Source: Streptomyces sp. YIM 121038
GTDB taxonomy: Bacteria > Actinomycetota > Actinomycetes > Streptomycetales > Streptomycetaceae
DNA: 64,000 bases
Direction of reading: 5' to 3'
Assembly (NCBI RefSeq): GCF_006088715.1
Contig: NZ_CP030771.1
Coordinates: 6,405,501-6,469,500, forward strand
In this document: piece by piece, positions 32,041 to 42,187 of the stretch
Position numbering within the stretch: the first letter of the stretch is position 1
Layout of the letters: each line of letters begins with the position of its first letter
Notes under the pieces: generated by a model
Database searches by the model: none
The model's input: only the letters and a program-made list of their open reading frames with translations
What the model was told of the DNA's origin: nothing
Made by a program: the position numbers and the translations under genes

Positions 32041-33099
32041 ATGACCCACCAGTGGCGCGGAATCATCGAGGAGTACCGGGACCGTCTCCCCGTCTCCGAC
32101 ACCACGCCGGTCGTGACGCTCCGTGAGGGCGGTACGCCGCTCGTGCCCGCGCAGGTGCTCTCCGAGCGCACCGGCTGCGAGGTCCACCTCAAGGTCGAGG
32201 GCGCGAACCCGACGGGGTCCTTCAAGGACCGCGGCATGACCATGGCGATCACCAAGGCCAAGGAGGACGGCGCCAAGGCCGTCATCTGCGCCTCCACCGG
32301 CAACACCTCGGCGTCGGCCGCCGCCTACGCCGTCCGCGCGGGCATGGTCTGCGCGGTCCTGGTGCCGCAGGGCAAGATCGCCCTGGGCAAGATGGGCCAG
32401 GCGCTCGTCTACGGCTCGAAGATCCTCCAGGTCGACGGCAACTTCGACGACTGTCTGAACCTGGCCCGCGGCCTGTCCGAGAACTACCCGGTGGCCCTGG
32501 TCAACTCGGTCAACTCGTACCGCATCGAGGGCCAGAAGACCGCCTCGTTCGAGATCGTGGACGCCCTGGGCGCCGCCCCGGACATCCACGTCCTGCCGGT
32601 CGGCAACGCGGGCAACATCACGGCCTACTGGAAGGGCTACCAGGAGTACGCCGCCGACCAGGTGGCCACGAGCACCCCGCGCATGTGGGGCTTCCAGGCC
32701 TCGGGGTCGGCGCCCATCGTGCGCGGCGAGATCGTCAAGGACCCCTCGACGATCGCCACCGCGATTCGCATCGGCAACCCCGCGTCGTGGCAGCACGCCC
32801 TCGCCGCGCGCGACGAGTCGGGCGGCTTCATCGACGAGGTGACGGACCGTGAGATCCTGCGCGCCTACAAGCTGTTGGCCTCCCAGGAGGGCGTCTTCGT
32901 CGAGCCCGCGTCCGCCGCGTCCGTCGCCGGTCTGCTGAAGGCCGTCGAGCAGGGCAAGGTCGACAAGGGCCAGCGCATCGTCTGCACGGTCACCGGCAAC
33001 GGCCTGAAGGACCCGGACTGGGCGGTCGCGGGTGCCCCGCAGCCGGTCACCGTCCCGGTGGACGCGGCGGCCGCCGCGGAGCGCCTGGGCCTGGCGTAA
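32041..33099 (+). CDS. thrC: Threonine synthase
   Basis: A 352-aa PLP enzyme making threonine from O-phosphohomoserine. The PLP lysine lies in '[15 protein letters not shown]' near residue 61; '[19 protein letters not shown]' holds the phosphate-binding loop. '[16 protein letters not shown]' and '[13 protein letters not shown]' are family motifs. It is the shorter bacterial type without an N-terminal extension. It starts six bases after hom and is probably cotranscribed with it. Confidence 0.97.
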   Translation: MTHQWRGIIEEYRDRLPVSDTTPVVTLREGGTPLVPAQVLSERTGCEVHLKVEGANPTGSFKDRGMTMAITKAKEDGAKAVICASTGNTSASAAAYAVRAGMVCAVLVPQGKIALGKMGQALVYGSKILQVDGNFDDCLNLARGLSENYPVALVNSVNSYRIEGQKTASFEIVDALGAAPDIHVLPVGNAGNITAYWKGYQEYAADQVATSTPRMWGFQASGSAPIVRGEIVKDPSTIATAIRIGNPASWQHALAARDESGGFIDEVTDREILRAYKLLASQEGVFVEPASAASVAGLLKAVEQGKVDKGQRIVCTVTGNGLKDPDWAVAGAPQPVTVPVDAAAAAERLGLA

Positions 33100-33409
33100 C
33101 GCCCCGCCCCGGGCGGCGACCCGGCGGAACGCCGGATTCAGCCCGGGGCAAACCTCTCAACTCCCCACAGGGGGTGCACAGGGGGCTCGCGACACGCATC
33201 GTGCGCCTCCTGTGCGCCCTATGTCGCCGCAGAACCTTCCTTCGATAGGCTGTAGCGAACCCGCCCCGCCGCATATGCCGCGGTGCCGCTCGCCGAAGCG
33301 GCCTTCGGGTGCTGCCGTCCGTCACAGGTCGAGGCCGGTCGAAGCCGGTCGAGGCCCGCCGCGGCGGCAAGTCCTCCAGACAACAGAGCTCAAGGAGAGT
33401 CATCGAGCG
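33100..33409. other. Gap between thrC and thrB
   Basis: 310 bp without a gene. An AT-richer patch ending GATAGGCT near 33245 may be a -10 region for a thrB promoter, but no convincing -35 is seen. Short GGTCGAAGCC-type repeats lie near 33330-33355. Confidence 0.35.
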
Positions 33410-34327
33410 ATGGCCGGTCCCGCGTTCCGCGCCGCCGCCGTCAGGGTGCGCGTCCCCGCCACCAGCGCCAACCTCGGCCCGGGCTTCGACGCCCTCGGCC
33501 TGTCGCTGGGGCTCTACGACGACGTGGTCGTACGCGTCGCCGACTCCGGCCTGCACGTCGACATCGCAGGCGAGGGCAGCGACACCCTCCCGCGCGACGA
33601 GTCGCACCTGCTCGTACGCTCCCTGCGCACCGCCTTCGACCTGCTCGGCGGGCAGCCGCGCGGCCTGGAGGTCGTCTGCGCCAACCGCATCCCGCACGGG
33701 CGCGGCCTCGGCTCCTCGTCCGCCGCGATCTGCGCCGGGATCGTCGCCGCGCGCGCGGTGACCATAGGCGGCGAGGCCCGGCTCGACGACGCCGCGCTCC
33801 TGGAGCTGGCCACCGAGATCGAAGGCCACCCCGACAACGTCGCGGCCTGCCTGCTCGGCGGCTTCACGGCCTCCTGGATGGACGGCTCCGCGGCCCGCGC
33901 CATCAGGATGGACCCCGTCGATTCCATCGTTCCGGTGGTTTTCGTGCCCGGAAAGCCCGTGCTCACCGAAACCGCCCGCGGACTGCTGCCGCGCACCGTC
34001 CCGCACGTGGACGCGGCCGTCAACGCGGGCCGGGCGGCCCTGCTCGTCGAGGCCCTGACCAGGCGCCCCGAGCTGCTGCTGCCCGCCACCGAGGACCGCC
34101 TGCACCAGGAGTACCGCGCCCCGGCCATGCCGGAGAGCGCCGCCCTGGTGGAGAGCCTGCGCGCCGACGGCGTACCCGCGGTGATCTCCGGCGCGGGGCC
34201 CACGGTCCTCGCGCTGGTCGACGACAGTGCGGCCGACAAGGTCGCACGCCTGGCGGGCGAGGGCTGGGCGGCGAACCGCCTGGCACTGGACCCGGCGGGC
34301 GCGAGTGTGCTGCCGCTGGCTCCCTGA
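33410..34327 (+). CDS. thrB: Homoserine kinase (GHMP family)
   Basis: A 305-aa kinase producing O-phosphohomoserine for ThrC. 'RVPATSANLGPGFDALGLSL' is the N-terminal GHMP motif. The ATP-binding loop 'IPHGRGLGSSSAAICAG' is near residue 97, and 'VISGAGPTVLAL' is the C-terminal glycine motif. ATG at 33410 has AAGGAGAG upstream; longer in-frame starts are rejected because they run into the thrC end. A separate promoter in the gap is likely. Confidence 0.96.
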   Translation: MAGPAFRAAAVRVRVPATSANLGPGFDALGLSLGLYDDVVVRVADSGLHVDIAGEGSDTLPRDESHLLVRSLRTAFDLLGGQPRGLEVVCANRIPHGRGLGSSSAAICAGIVAARAVTIGGEARLDDAALLELATEIEGHPDNVAACLLGGFTASWMDGSAARAIRMDPVDSIVPVVFVPGKPVLTETARGLLPRTVPHVDAAVNAGRAALLVEALTRRPELLLPATEDRLHQEYRAPAMPESAALVESLRADGVPAVISGAGPTVLALVDDSAADKVARLAGEGWAANRLALDPAGASVLPLAP

Positions 34328-34714
34328 CCCGGGAGGACAGCGCACTCGGGGTGTCCGGATTTGGAGAGGGGGAATGTTTGTTGGATCCGGTAGTGTTAAC
34401 CTCAAGTCTGCACCCGACCCCACCATGGCGAGGTGCTTTGTGTCCCCGTCCGGGACATCCATCCTTCCGGGAGCCTCCCAAACTGCTCTGTGCCTTGCAC
34501 TGAGTGGTGCCGAGCACGCTCCGGAACCGGCGTGACCGAGCCGAGTGACCACCGCACCTCAGTGGCCCGGCATCGGGAAGCGCCACATCTGTGAACTCTT
34601 CCGCCGCGTTGGCGGACCACCGCCCCGGCACGGTCCACACACCAAGGACCGCCGGACAGCACAACCGGTCGCCGAGCCAGACAGGCCGACGTCCGCTCCA
34701 GGGAAGGACCCTTC
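34328..34714 (+). promoter_or_regulatory. Long leader region of rho
   Basis: 387 bp separate thrB from rho and contain no gene. The first 80 bp are AT-richer (GGAATGTTTGTTGGATCC, TAGTGTTAACC), a likely promoter. If transcription starts there, the leader is about 300 nt. Many bacterial rho genes are autoregulated by termination in such a leader, so the same is plausible here. Confidence 0.4.
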
Positions 34715-36754
34715 GTGAGCGACACCACCGATCTGATGGGCGTGACTGCCGACACGCCCGCCACGGACGCCTCTGCGGCGCCTGCCACCGGTGCTTCGGC
34801 CGGGTCCCGGCGGCGCCGCGGCACCGGCCTCGAGGGCATGGTGCTGGCCGAACTGCAGCAGGTCGCATCGGGCCTCGGAATCAAGGGCACCGCGCGGATG
34901 CGCAAGAGCCAGCTGATCGAGGTCATCAAGGAGGCGCAGGCCGCAGGGGGAGCCCCGGCCAAGGCCGCCGCGGGCGCCGACACGGCTTCGGCCCCGGCCA
35001 AGCCGAAGCGCCGCGCCACCTCCAAGGCGCGCACCGGCGAGGCCGCCGAGAAGGCCGCCAAGTCCGACGACGCTCCGGCCGAGCAGCCCAAGGCCCCGGC
35101 CCAGCAGCAGATCGACATCCCCGGCCAGCCGGCGAGCGACGACAAGCCGGGCCGCGCCCGCCGCCGCGTCACCGCCGAGGCCGGCAGCCCCGAGACCGTC
35201 TCCGCCGAGGCCAAGAGCCAGGGCGAGGCGAAGGCCGAGGCCCCCAGGGCCGAGCAGTCCGAGGCGAAGTCCGACCGCGGCGAGCGCGCCGACAAGGGCG
35301 ACGACCAGCAGGGCGAGGGCCGCCAGGGCCGCCGCGACCGCCAGGGCCGTGGCCGCGACCGTGACCGCGGCGAGCGGGGCGACCGCGGTGACCGCCAGGA
35401 CCGCGGCGACCGCCGCGGCAACAAGGGCGACGAGCAGCAGGGCGGCAACCGCAAGGACCAGGGCGGCCGCCAGGACCGTCAGGACCGCAAGGAGCAGGAC
35501 GACTTCGACGACGACGGCAGCGGCCGCCGCGGCCGGCGCGGCCGCTACCGCGACCGCCGTGGGCGTCGTGGCCGCGAGGACTTCGCGGGCGAGCCGCAGC
35601 TGTCCGAGGACGACGTCCTGATCCCGGTCGCGGGCATCCTGGACATCCTCGACAACTACGCGTTCATCCGTACGTCGGGCTACCTCCCCGGTCCCAACGA
35701 CGTGTACGTCTCCCTCGCCCAGGTCCGCAAGAACGGCCTGCGCAAGGGTGACCACGTCACCGGTGCGGTGCGCCAGCCCAAGGACGGCGAGCGCCGCGAG
35801 AAGTTCAACGCCCTGGTGCGCCTGGACTCCGTCAACGGCATGGCGCCCGAACACGGCCGCGGGCGGCCGGAGTTCAACAAGCTGACGCCCCTTTACCCGC
35901 AGGACCGGCTCCGTCTGGAGACCGACCCGGGCGTGCTGACCACCCGCATCATCGACCTGGTCGCGCCCATCGGAAAGGGCCAGCGCGGTCTGATCGTGGC
36001 CCCGCCGAAGACCGGCAAGACCATGATCATGCAGGCGATCGCCAACGCGATCACGCACAACAACCCCGAGTGCCACCTGATGGTCGTCCTGGTCGACGAG
36101 CGTCCGGAAGAGGTCACCGACATGCAGCGGTCGGTGAAGGGCGAGGTCATCTCCTCGACCTTCGACCGTCCCGCCGAGGACCACACCACGGTCGCCGAGC
36201 TCGCCATCGAGCGCGCCAAGCGGCTGGTGGAGCTGGGCCACGACGTCGTCGTCCTGCTCGACTCGATCACGCGTCTGGGCCGTGCGTACAACCTCGCCGC
36301 CCCGGCCTCCGGCCGCATCCTGTCCGGTGGTGTCGACTCGACCGCCCTGTACCCGCCGAAGCGCTTCTTCGGTGCGGCCCGCAACATCGAGGACGGCGGC
36401 TCGCTGACCATCCTCGCCACCGCCCTGGTGGACACCGGGTCCCGCATGGACGAGGTCATCTTCGAGGAGTTCAAGGGCACCGGCAACGCCGAGCTCAAGC
36501 TCGACCGCAAGCTCGCCGACAAGCGCATCTTCCCCGCGGTGGACGTCGACGCGTCCGGCACCCGCAAGGAGGAGATCCTGCTCGGCAGCGACGAGCTCGC
36601 CATCACCTGGAAGCTGCGCCGGGTGCTGCACGCGCTCGACCAGCAGCAGGCCATCGAGCTGCTCCTGGACAAGATGAAGCAGACGAAGTCGAACGCCGAG
36701 TTCCTGCTCCAGATCCAGAAGACGACCCCGGCGCCGGGCAACGGCAACGACTGA
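34715..36754 (+). CDS. rho: Transcription termination factor Rho
   Basis: A 679-aa hexameric RNA helicase. It is longer than the E. coli type because of an actinobacterial N-terminal insertion. A helical SAP-like motif lies near residues 45-75 ('[20 protein letters not shown]'). It is followed by about 220 residues rich in Arg/Asp/Gly ([22 protein letters not shown] repeats). The RNA-binding cold-shock fold starts near 310 ('[20 protein letters not shown]'). Walker A '[11 protein letters not shown]' is near 428 and '[11 protein letters not shown]' is the Q-loop region. GTG start behind AAGGA. A strong hairpin follows. Confidence 0.97.
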   Translation: MSDTTDLMGVTADTPATDASAAPATGASAGSRRRRGTGLEGMVLAELQQVASGLGIKGTARMRKSQLIEVIKEAQAAGGAPAKAAAGADTASAPAKPKRRATSKARTGEAAEKAAKSDDAPAEQPKAPAQQQIDIPGQPASDDKPGRARRRVTAEAGSPETVSAEAKSQGEAKAEAPRAEQSEAKSDRGERADKGDDQQGEGRQGRRDRQGRGRDRDRGERGDRGDRQDRGDRRGNKGDEQQGGNRKDQGGRQDRQDRKEQDDFDDDGSGRRGRRGRYRDRRGRRGREDFAGEPQLSEDDVLIPVAGILDILDNYAFIRTSGYLPGPNDVYVSLAQVRKNGLRKGDHVTGAVRQPKDGERREKFNALVRLDSVNGMAPEHGRGRPEFNKLTPLYPQDRLRLETDPGVLTTRIIDLVAPIGKGQRGLIVAPPKTGKTMIMQAIANAITHNNPECHLMVVLVDERPEEVTDMQRSVKGEVISSTFDRPAEDHTTVAELAIERAKRLVELGHDVVVLLDSITRLGRAYNLAAPASGRILSGGVDSTALYPPKRFFGAARNIEDGGSLTILATALVDTGSRMDEVIFEEFKGTGNAELKLDRKLADKRIFPAVDVDASGTRKEEILLGSDELAITWKLRRVLHALDQQQAIELLLDKMKQTKSNAEFLLQIQKTTPAPGNGND

Positions 36755-36783
36755 CCGTCGCGGGCGCTTCGCGCAGGCCGACC

Positions 36784-36823
36784 GGAAGGGCCGGTCCCGT
36801 CATCCGACGGGGCCGGCCCTTCC
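36784..36823 (+). terminator. Terminator of rho
   Basis: An 18-bp stem with one G-T wobble: GGAAGGGCCGGTCCCGTC (36784-36801) pairs with 36806-36823 around a 4-nt loop, 30 bp after the rho stop. Confidence 0.75.
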
Positions 36824-37114
36824 GCATGCGGAGGACCTGCGACGACCAGCGGTCATCAGGTTTCGGCCAAGAGACCTTGACCACACGGATAAGAGATTCT
36901 CACGGTCACGCGCGGTAGCGCCGTCCCGCGCGAAAGCGCAGGTGGGGGGCCGAAAGGACGAGAACGACAGCAACACTGGGTAACTGGCGGACCCCGGGGC
37001 GCACACAGGCCGCTATGCAACCCTTCTTTCGGTTTCGACGTCTGACAAGTGACGGAAAGCCACGCCTGACCCTGAAAGCAGGGGGTAGCCGAACGGACGA
37101 GGACTGAGGAGCGC

Positions 37115-38239
37115 ATGACCGACGAGAGCAGGTCCGCCGACGCGAAGCCGAAGCACCGCGGCAAGCGCGGCAAGCGCCGCAAACCGCGCAGCACGCGCAA
37201 GAAGGCCCTCGTCATATCCGCCTGGACCGCCGCGGGTGTGGTGGTCCTTGGCGGCACCGGCCTCGGCTACGTCTACTTCAAGCTCAACGGCAACATCAAG
37301 GGCGTCGACATCAACGCCGCGCTCGGCACCGACCGCCCCCTGGACGTCGACAACGGCTCCCAGGACATCCTCGTCCTCGGCTCCGACTCGCGCTCCGGCG
37401 ACAACGGCAAGTACGGCAAGGACGAGGGCGCGGCCCGCTCCGACACCGCGATGATCGTCCACGTCTACAAGGGCCACAAGAAGGCCAGCGTGGTCTCCAT
37501 CCCCCGCGACACCCTCGTCACCCGGCCCGAGTGCGCCGTCAAGGACGGCGACGGCAAGACCGACCCGGGCGGCGAGCGCCGGATGTTCAACACGGCGTAC
37601 GAGGTGGGCGGCCCGGCCTGCGCGGTGAAGACCGTCGAGAAGATGTCCGGCATCCGCATGGACCACTACGTCGAGGTCGACTTCACGGGCTTCAAGAAGC
37701 TCATCGACACCCTCGGCGGCGTGGAGATCACCACCAAGCAGGCGATCAAGGACAAGGACAGCCACCTCGACCTGCCCGCGGGCGAGCACAAGCTGAACGG
37801 CGAGCAGGCCCTCGGCCTCGTCCGCACCCGGCACGCCGTCGGCGACGGCAGCGACCTCGGCCGCATCCAGCTCCAGCAGGCCTTCATCAAGGCGCTGATC
37901 AACCAGGTCAAGGACATCGACCTGTTCGGCAACCCGAAGAAGCTCTGGGACCTCGCGGACGCCTCGACCAGCGCCATCACCACCGACTCCGACCTGGACA
38001 CGGTCAAGGACCTCGCGGGCTTCGCGAACGGCCTCAAGGGCATCGGCTCCGGCGACATGAAGATGGTCACGCTGCCGATCCAGTACGACCCGGCGGACCG
38101 GAACCGCGTCCTGCCCCTGGAGGAGGCCGGCCGGCAGGTCTGGGACGCCCTCCGGGCGGACAAGCCGATCCCCAAGTCGGCCACCGACAAGTCCGCGGGC
38201 GACAAGGGCGCCGCGGGCAAGGTCGTGACCAGCGAATAA
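37115..38239 (+). CDS. LytR-CpsA-Psr (LCP) family cell-wall ligase
   Basis: A 374-aa membrane-anchored enzyme. A basic cytoplasmic N-terminus (KHRGKRGKRRKPRSTRKK) precedes one membrane helix at about 30-52. The extracytoplasmic LCP domain follows: 'DILVLGSDSRSGDN', 'ARSDTAMIVHV', 'ASVVSIPRDTLV', 'VEVDFTGFKKLIDTLGGVEI' and 'LNGEQALGLVRTRHAV' contain the Asp and Arg residues that bind pyrophosphate lipid carriers. LCP proteins attach wall glycopolymers to peptidoglycan. It stands between rho and rpmE as a single gene. Which polymer it attaches is unknown. Confidence 0.92.
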   Translation: MTDESRSADAKPKHRGKRGKRRKPRSTRKKALVISAWTAAGVVVLGGTGLGYVYFKLNGNIKGVDINAALGTDRPLDVDNGSQDILVLGSDSRSGDNGKYGKDEGAARSDTAMIVHVYKGHKKASVVSIPRDTLVTRPECAVKDGDGKTDPGGERRMFNTAYEVGGPACAVKTVEKMSGIRMDHYVEVDFTGFKKLIDTLGGVEITTKQAIKDKDSHLDLPAGEHKLNGEQALGLVRTRHAVGDGSDLGRIQLQQAFIKALINQVKDIDLFGNPKKLWDLADASTSAITTDSDLDTVKDLAGFANGLKGIGSGDMKMVTLPIQYDPADRNRVLPLEEAGRQVWDALRADKPIPKSATDKSAGDKGAAGKVVTSE

Positions 38240-38410
38240 GCCCGCTGGACGACCGGCGGACAGGCCTTCCGGGAGGCTCCGGGAATACTTCCGGGCCCAC
38301 CCCGGTTTGGGCAGATGCGGCCGGTCCTGGCAAACTGGTCCGTCGGCCCCGGTTCACGCACCCGCATCCCGCGCTTGCGACCCGGAGCCCTCCCGAAACT
38401 AGGAGACACC

Positions 38411-38635
38411 TTGAAGCGCGACATCCACCCCGAGTACGTCGAGACGCAGGTCAGCTGCACCTGTGGCGCGTCGTTCACCACCCGCAGCACGATCTCCGGC
38501 GGCGCCATCCGCGCCGAGGTCTGCTCCGAGTGCCACCCGTTCTACACGGGCAAGCAGAAGATCCTCGACACCGGTGGCCGTGTGGCCCGCTTCGAGGCCC
38601 GCTTCGGCAAGGCTGCCGGCTCCGCCAAGAAGTAG
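38411..38635 (+). CDS. rpmE: 50S ribosomal protein L31 (zinc-type)
   Basis: A 74-aa protein with a TTG start at 38411, placed by the AGGAGA ribosome-binding site and the family N-terminus '[20 protein letters not shown]'. 'CTC' plus '[12 protein letters not shown]' give the four zinc ligands of the C+ form, in contrast to the zinc-free paralogue induced under zinc limitation. It is followed by prfA, as in other actinobacteria. Confidence 0.95.
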   Translation: MKRDIHPEYVETQVSCTCGASFTTRSTISGGAIRAEVCSECHPFYTGKQKILDTGGRVARFEARFGKAAGSAKK

Positions 38636-38771
38636 CGAGCCACCTGCGCCGGTCTCCGGCCGCCCTCGTTCGCGGGGGTGGCCGGGACCGGCGTTTGCCG
38701 TCTGTCGCAGAAGCAGCCACGCAGCCCTGCGCGAGCCCCGCTCGCGTACCGAAGAACCCAGGAGCCCGAAG

Positions 38772-39848
38772 ATGTTCGAGGCGGTCGAGGAACTGATCGG
38801 CGAGCACGCCGATCTGGAGCAGAAGCTCGCCGACCCGTCGGTCCACGCCGACCAGGCCAACGCGCGCAAGCTCAACAAGCGCTACGCCGAGCTGACCCCG
38901 ATCGTCGCCACGTACCGGACCTGGAAGCAGCTCGGTGACGACATCGACACCGCGCGTGAGCTGGCGGCCGAGGACCCCGACTTCGCGGCCGAGGTCAAGG
39001 ACCTCACCGAGAGCCGCGACGAGGTCACCGAGAAGCTGCGGCTGCTCCTCGTGCCCCGTGACCCCAGCGACGACAAGGACGTCATCCTGGAGATCAAGGC
39101 GGGCGCGGGCGGCGACGAGTCGGCCCTGTTCGCGGGCGACCTCCTGCGCATGTACCTGCGGTACGCCGAGCGCGTCGGCTGGAAGACCGAGATCATCGAC
39201 TCCACCGAGTCCGAGCTCGGCGGCTACAAGGACGTCCAGGTCGCCGTGAAGACCAAGGGCGGCAACGGCGCCACCGAGCCCGGCCAGGGCGTCTGGGCCC
39301 GGCTGAAGTACGAGGGCGGCGTGCACCGCGTGCAGCGCGTGCCCGCGACCGAGTCGCAGGGCCGCATCCACACCTCCGCGGCCGGCGTGCTCGTCACGCC
39401 CGAGGCGGAGGAGGTCGACGTCGAGATCAACATGAACGACCTGCGCATCGACGTCTACCGCTCCTCGGGCCCCGGCGGCCAGTCCGTCAACACCACCGAC
39501 TCGGCCGTGCGCATCACGCACATCCCGACCGGTGTCGTCGCCTCCTGCCAGAACGAGAAGAGCCAGCTCCAGAACAAGGAGCAGGCCCTGCGTATCCTGC
39601 GCTCCAGGCTGCTCGCGGCGGCCCAGGAGGAGGCGGAGAGGGAGGCCGCGGACGCCCGCCGCAGCCAGGTCCGCACCGTCGACCGCTCCGAGAAGATCCG
39701 TACGTACAACTTCCCGGAAAACCGCATCTCCGACCACCGCGTGGGCTTCAAGGCGTACAACTTGGACCAGGTCCTCGACGGCGAGCTCGACGCGGTCATC
39801 CAGGCCTGTGTCGACGCGGACTCCGCCGCGAAGCTCGCCGCCGCCTAA
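38772..39848 (+). CDS. prfA: Peptide chain release factor 1
   Basis: A 358-aa class I release factor reading UAA/UAG. The GGQ motif is in '[18 protein letters not shown]' near residue 235, where the Gln is methylated by PrmC, whose gene follows at 39888. The codon-recognition PxT-type loop region is '[19 protein letters not shown]'. Start ATG at 38772 behind GGAG. The order rpmE-prfA-prmC is conserved. Confidence 0.97.
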   Translation: MFEAVEELIGEHADLEQKLADPSVHADQANARKLNKRYAELTPIVATYRTWKQLGDDIDTARELAAEDPDFAAEVKDLTESRDEVTEKLRLLLVPRDPSDDKDVILEIKAGAGGDESALFAGDLLRMYLRYAERVGWKTEIIDSTESELGGYKDVQVAVKTKGGNGATEPGQGVWARLKYEGGVHRVQRVPATESQGRIHTSAAGVLVTPEAEEVDVEINMNDLRIDVYRSSGPGGQSVNTTDSAVRITHIPTGVVASCQNEKSQLQNKEQALRILRSRLLAAAQEEAEREAADARRSQVRTVDRSEKIRTYNFPENRISDHRVGFKAYNLDQVLDGELDAVIQACVDADSAAKLAAA

Positions 39849-39887
39849 GCCCACCACCCCGTCGTACGACCGTCCCGGAGGACCAGC

Positions 39888-40733
39888 GTGAACCTGCTGC
39901 TAGCGGAAGTGGCCCAGGCCACCCAGCGGCTGGCCGACGCCGGCGTGCCCTCGCCGCGCAACGACGCGGAGGAGCTCGCCGCCTTCGTGCACGGGGTGAA
40001 ACGGGGCGAGCTGCACTCCGTCAAGGACGCGGACTTCGACGCCCGCTACTGGGAGACGATCGCCCGCCGCGAGGCCCGCGAGCCGCTCCAGCACATCACG
40101 GGCCGCGCGTTCTTCCGCTATCTGGAGCTCCAGGTCGGCCCGGGCGTCTTCGTCCCGCGCCCGGAGACCGAGTCGGTCGTCGGCTGGGCCATAGACGCGG
40201 TCCGCGCGATGGACGTCGTCGAGCCGCTCATCGTCGACCTGTGCACCGGCAGCGGCGCCATCGCCCTCGCCCTGGCCCAGGAGGTGCCGCGCTCGCGCGT
40301 GCACGCCGTGGAGCTGTCCGAGGACGCCCTGAACTGGACCCGCAAGAACGTCGAGGGCTCCCGGGTCACCCTGCACGCCGGTGACGCGCGCACGGCCCTG
40401 CCGGAGCTCGACGGCCAGGTCGACCTCGTCGTCTCCAACCCCCCGTACATCCCGCTCACGGAGTGGGAGTACGTTGCGCCGGAGGCCCGGGACTACGATC
40501 CCGAACTCGCCCTGTTCTCCGGAGAGGACGGCCTCGACCTGATCCGCGGCATCGAGCGCACCGCGCACCGGCTGCTGCGGCCGGGCGGAGTCGTCGTCGT
40601 GGAGCACGCCGACACCCAGGGCGGTCTGGTGCCGTGGATCTTCACCGAGGAGCGTGGCTGGGCCGACGCGGCCGACCACCCCGACCTGAACAACCGGCCG
40701 CGGTTCGCGACCGCCCGCAAGGCGCTGCCGTGA
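39888..40733 (+). CDS. prmC: Release factor glutamine N5-methyltransferase
   Basis: A 281-aa SAM-dependent methyltransferase modifying the GGQ glutamine of release factors. An N-terminal helical domain (about 1-75) binds the factor. 'VDLCTGSGAIALALA' is the SAM-binding motif I and 'DLVVSNPPYIPL' the NPPY catalytic motif. GTG start after GGAGGACC. Its TGA overlaps a GTG that opens a 36-codon micro-ORF. Confidence 0.96.
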   Translation: MNLLLAEVAQATQRLADAGVPSPRNDAEELAAFVHGVKRGELHSVKDADFDARYWETIARREAREPLQHITGRAFFRYLELQVGPGVFVPRPETESVVGWAIDAVRAMDVVEPLIVDLCTGSGAIALALAQEVPRSRVHAVELSEDALNWTRKNVEGSRVTLHAGDARTALPELDGQVDLVVSNPPYIPLTEWEYVAPEARDYDPELALFSGEDGLDLIRGIERTAHRLLRPGGVVVVEHADTQGGLVPWIFTEERGWADAADHPDLNNRPRFATARKALP

Positions 40734-40840
40734 TCACCGCGGCGACGCAGAAGACGAGGTACGTGACCGGCGCCGAGGCGCCGGCCGCGTACGAGCACGA
40801 CGAGTACGTGGACCAGTACGTGTACGAGGAGGCCCGCTAG
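40730..40840 (+). CDS. 36-aa micro-ORF between prmC and tsaC
   Basis: A GTG start in a 4-nt overlap with the prmC stop (GTGA) opens 36 codons that end in TAG directly against the tsaC ATG (TAGATG). All 36 codons end in G or C. The peptide reads 'VITAATQKTRYVTGAEAPAA' followed by an acidic, Tyr-rich end 'YEHDEYVDQYVYEEAR'. The ribosome-binding site of tsaC (GAGGAGG) lies inside it. It may be a translated peptide or a coupling device. Confidence 0.5.
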   Translation: MITAATQKTRYVTGAEAPAAYEHDEYVDQYVYEEAR

Positions 40841-41488
40841 ATGGCACGGCGATACGACACCAACGACGCGACCGACCGTACGACCGGTCTGCGCGAGGCC
40901 GCGTCCGCCGTCCGCCGCGGCGAACTGGTGGTGCTGCCGACGGACACGGTGTACGGCGTGGGCGCGGACGCCTTCAGCCCGGAAGCCGTCGCCGACCTCC
41001 TCGACGCCAAGGGGCGCGGGCGGAACATGCCGACGCCCGTGCTCATCGGCTCCCCGAACACCCTCCACGGCCTCGTCACGGACTTCTCCGAGTCCGCCTG
41101 GGAGCTCGTCGACGCCTTCTGGCCCGGAGCCCTCACCCTCGTCGCCAAGCAGCAGCCCTCGCTCCAGTGGGACCTCGGGGACACCCGGGGCACCGTCGCC
41201 ATCCGCATGCCGCTGCACCCCGTCGCGATCGAGCTCCTCACCGAGGTCGGCCCCATGGCGGTGTCCTCGGCGAACCTCACCGGACACCCGGCGCCCGAGG
41301 ACTGCGACGCCGCCCAGGAGATGCTGGGCGACTCCATCTCCGTCTACCTGGACGGCGGCCCCACCCCCGGCATCGTCCCGTCCTCCATCGTGGACGTCAC
41401 CGGCAAGGTCCCCGTCCTGCTGCGGGCCGGAGCGCTCGACGCGGACGAGCTCCGCAAGGTCGTACCCGACCTCGAGGTGGCCAATTGA
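40841..41488 (+). CDS. tsaC: L-threonylcarbamoyladenylate synthase (Sua5/YwlC/YrdC)
   Basis: A 215-aa enzyme making threonylcarbamoyl-AMP from threonine, bicarbonate and ATP for the t6A37 tRNA modification. 'GELVVLPTDTVYGVGADAFS' is the N-terminal motif, 'KGRGRNMPTPVLIGSP' the ATP/threonine-binding loop, and 'GPMAVSSANLTGHPAPEDC' the second signature. It is the short form without the Sua5 C-terminal domain. It overlaps the next gene by 4 nt (TTGA). Confidence 0.94.
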   Translation: MARRYDTNDATDRTTGLREAASAVRRGELVVLPTDTVYGVGADAFSPEAVADLLDAKGRGRNMPTPVLIGSPNTLHGLVTDFSESAWELVDAFWPGALTLVAKQQPSLQWDLGDTRGTVAIRMPLHPVAIELLTEVGPMAVSSANLTGHPAPEDCDAAQEMLGDSISVYLDGGPTPGIVPSSIVDVTGKVPVLLRAGALDADELRKVVPDLEVAN

Positions 41489-42183
41489 CAGCCCCTGAGA
41501 CGGGGCGTGGCATAGCGGGCCTCCCGGGCTTCCCGGACCCCGTCGGGGCCGAGGGGGGCCTGCGCTCCCTGAAGGCCCCCGGCACCTTCCGCATCCTCCA
41601 CGTCAGCACCGGCAACGTCTGCCGCTCGCCGATCACCGAGCGGCTCACCCGGCATGCCCTCGCCGACCGGCTCGGCGACCCCGGCACCGGCGGGCTCATC
41701 GTGGAGAGCGCGGGCACCTGGGGCCACGAGGGCGCGCCCATGGAGACCCACGCCGAGACGGTCCTCGCCGACTTCGGGGCGGACGCCACCGGCTTCGTGG
41801 GCCGCGAGCTCCTCGACGACCACGTCATCCGGGCCGACCTCGTCCTCACCGCGACCCGGGACCACCGGGCCCAGGTCATCTCCATGGGGCACTCGGCCGG
41901 GCTGCGGACGTTCACCCTGAAGGAGTTCACCCGGCTGGTGCGGGCCATAGACCCCGCGACGCTGCCGGACCCGGAGGGGGCCGACGGCGTGGTCGAGCGT
42001 GCCCGCGCCCTGGTGCGGGCCGCGGCCGCGCTGCGCGGGTGGCTGCTCGCCCCCAACGTGGAGGCCGACGAGGTCTACGACCCCTACGGCGCGCCCCTGC
42101 CCTTCTTCCGCTCCGTGGGCGGCGAGATCCAGCAGGCCCTGGACCCGGTGGTCACAGCCCTGACGGGCGTCCCCCAGGCGTAG
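41485..42183 (+). CDS. Low-molecular-weight protein tyrosine phosphatase homologue lacking the catalytic Cys
   Basis: A 232-aa protein with a TTG start overlapping the tsaC stop. The phosphate-binding loop reads 'HVSTGNVCRSPITERL' (about 39-54). In active enzymes this loop is C-x5-R-S with the nucleophilic Cys at the position that is Ser41 here (codon AGC). The second Cys (46), Arg47 and Ser48 are kept. The general-acid Asp region 'YDPYGAPLPFF' is also kept near the C-terminus. So the fold and ligand site are intact but the nucleophile is replaced. It probably binds phosphotyrosine without hydrolysing it. An arsenate-reductase reading is less likely. Confidence 0.8.
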   Translation: MTAPETGRGIAGLPGFPDPVGAEGGLRSLKAPGTFRILHVSTGNVCRSPITERLTRHALADRLGDPGTGGLIVESAGTWGHEGAPMETHAETVLADFGADATGFVGRELLDDHVIRADLVLTATRDHRAQVISMGHSAGLRTFTLKEFTRLVRAIDPATLPDPEGADGVVERARALVRAAAALRGWLLAPNVEADEVYDPYGAPLPFFRSVGGEIQQALDPVVTALTGVPQA

Positions 42184-42187
42184 GCCT

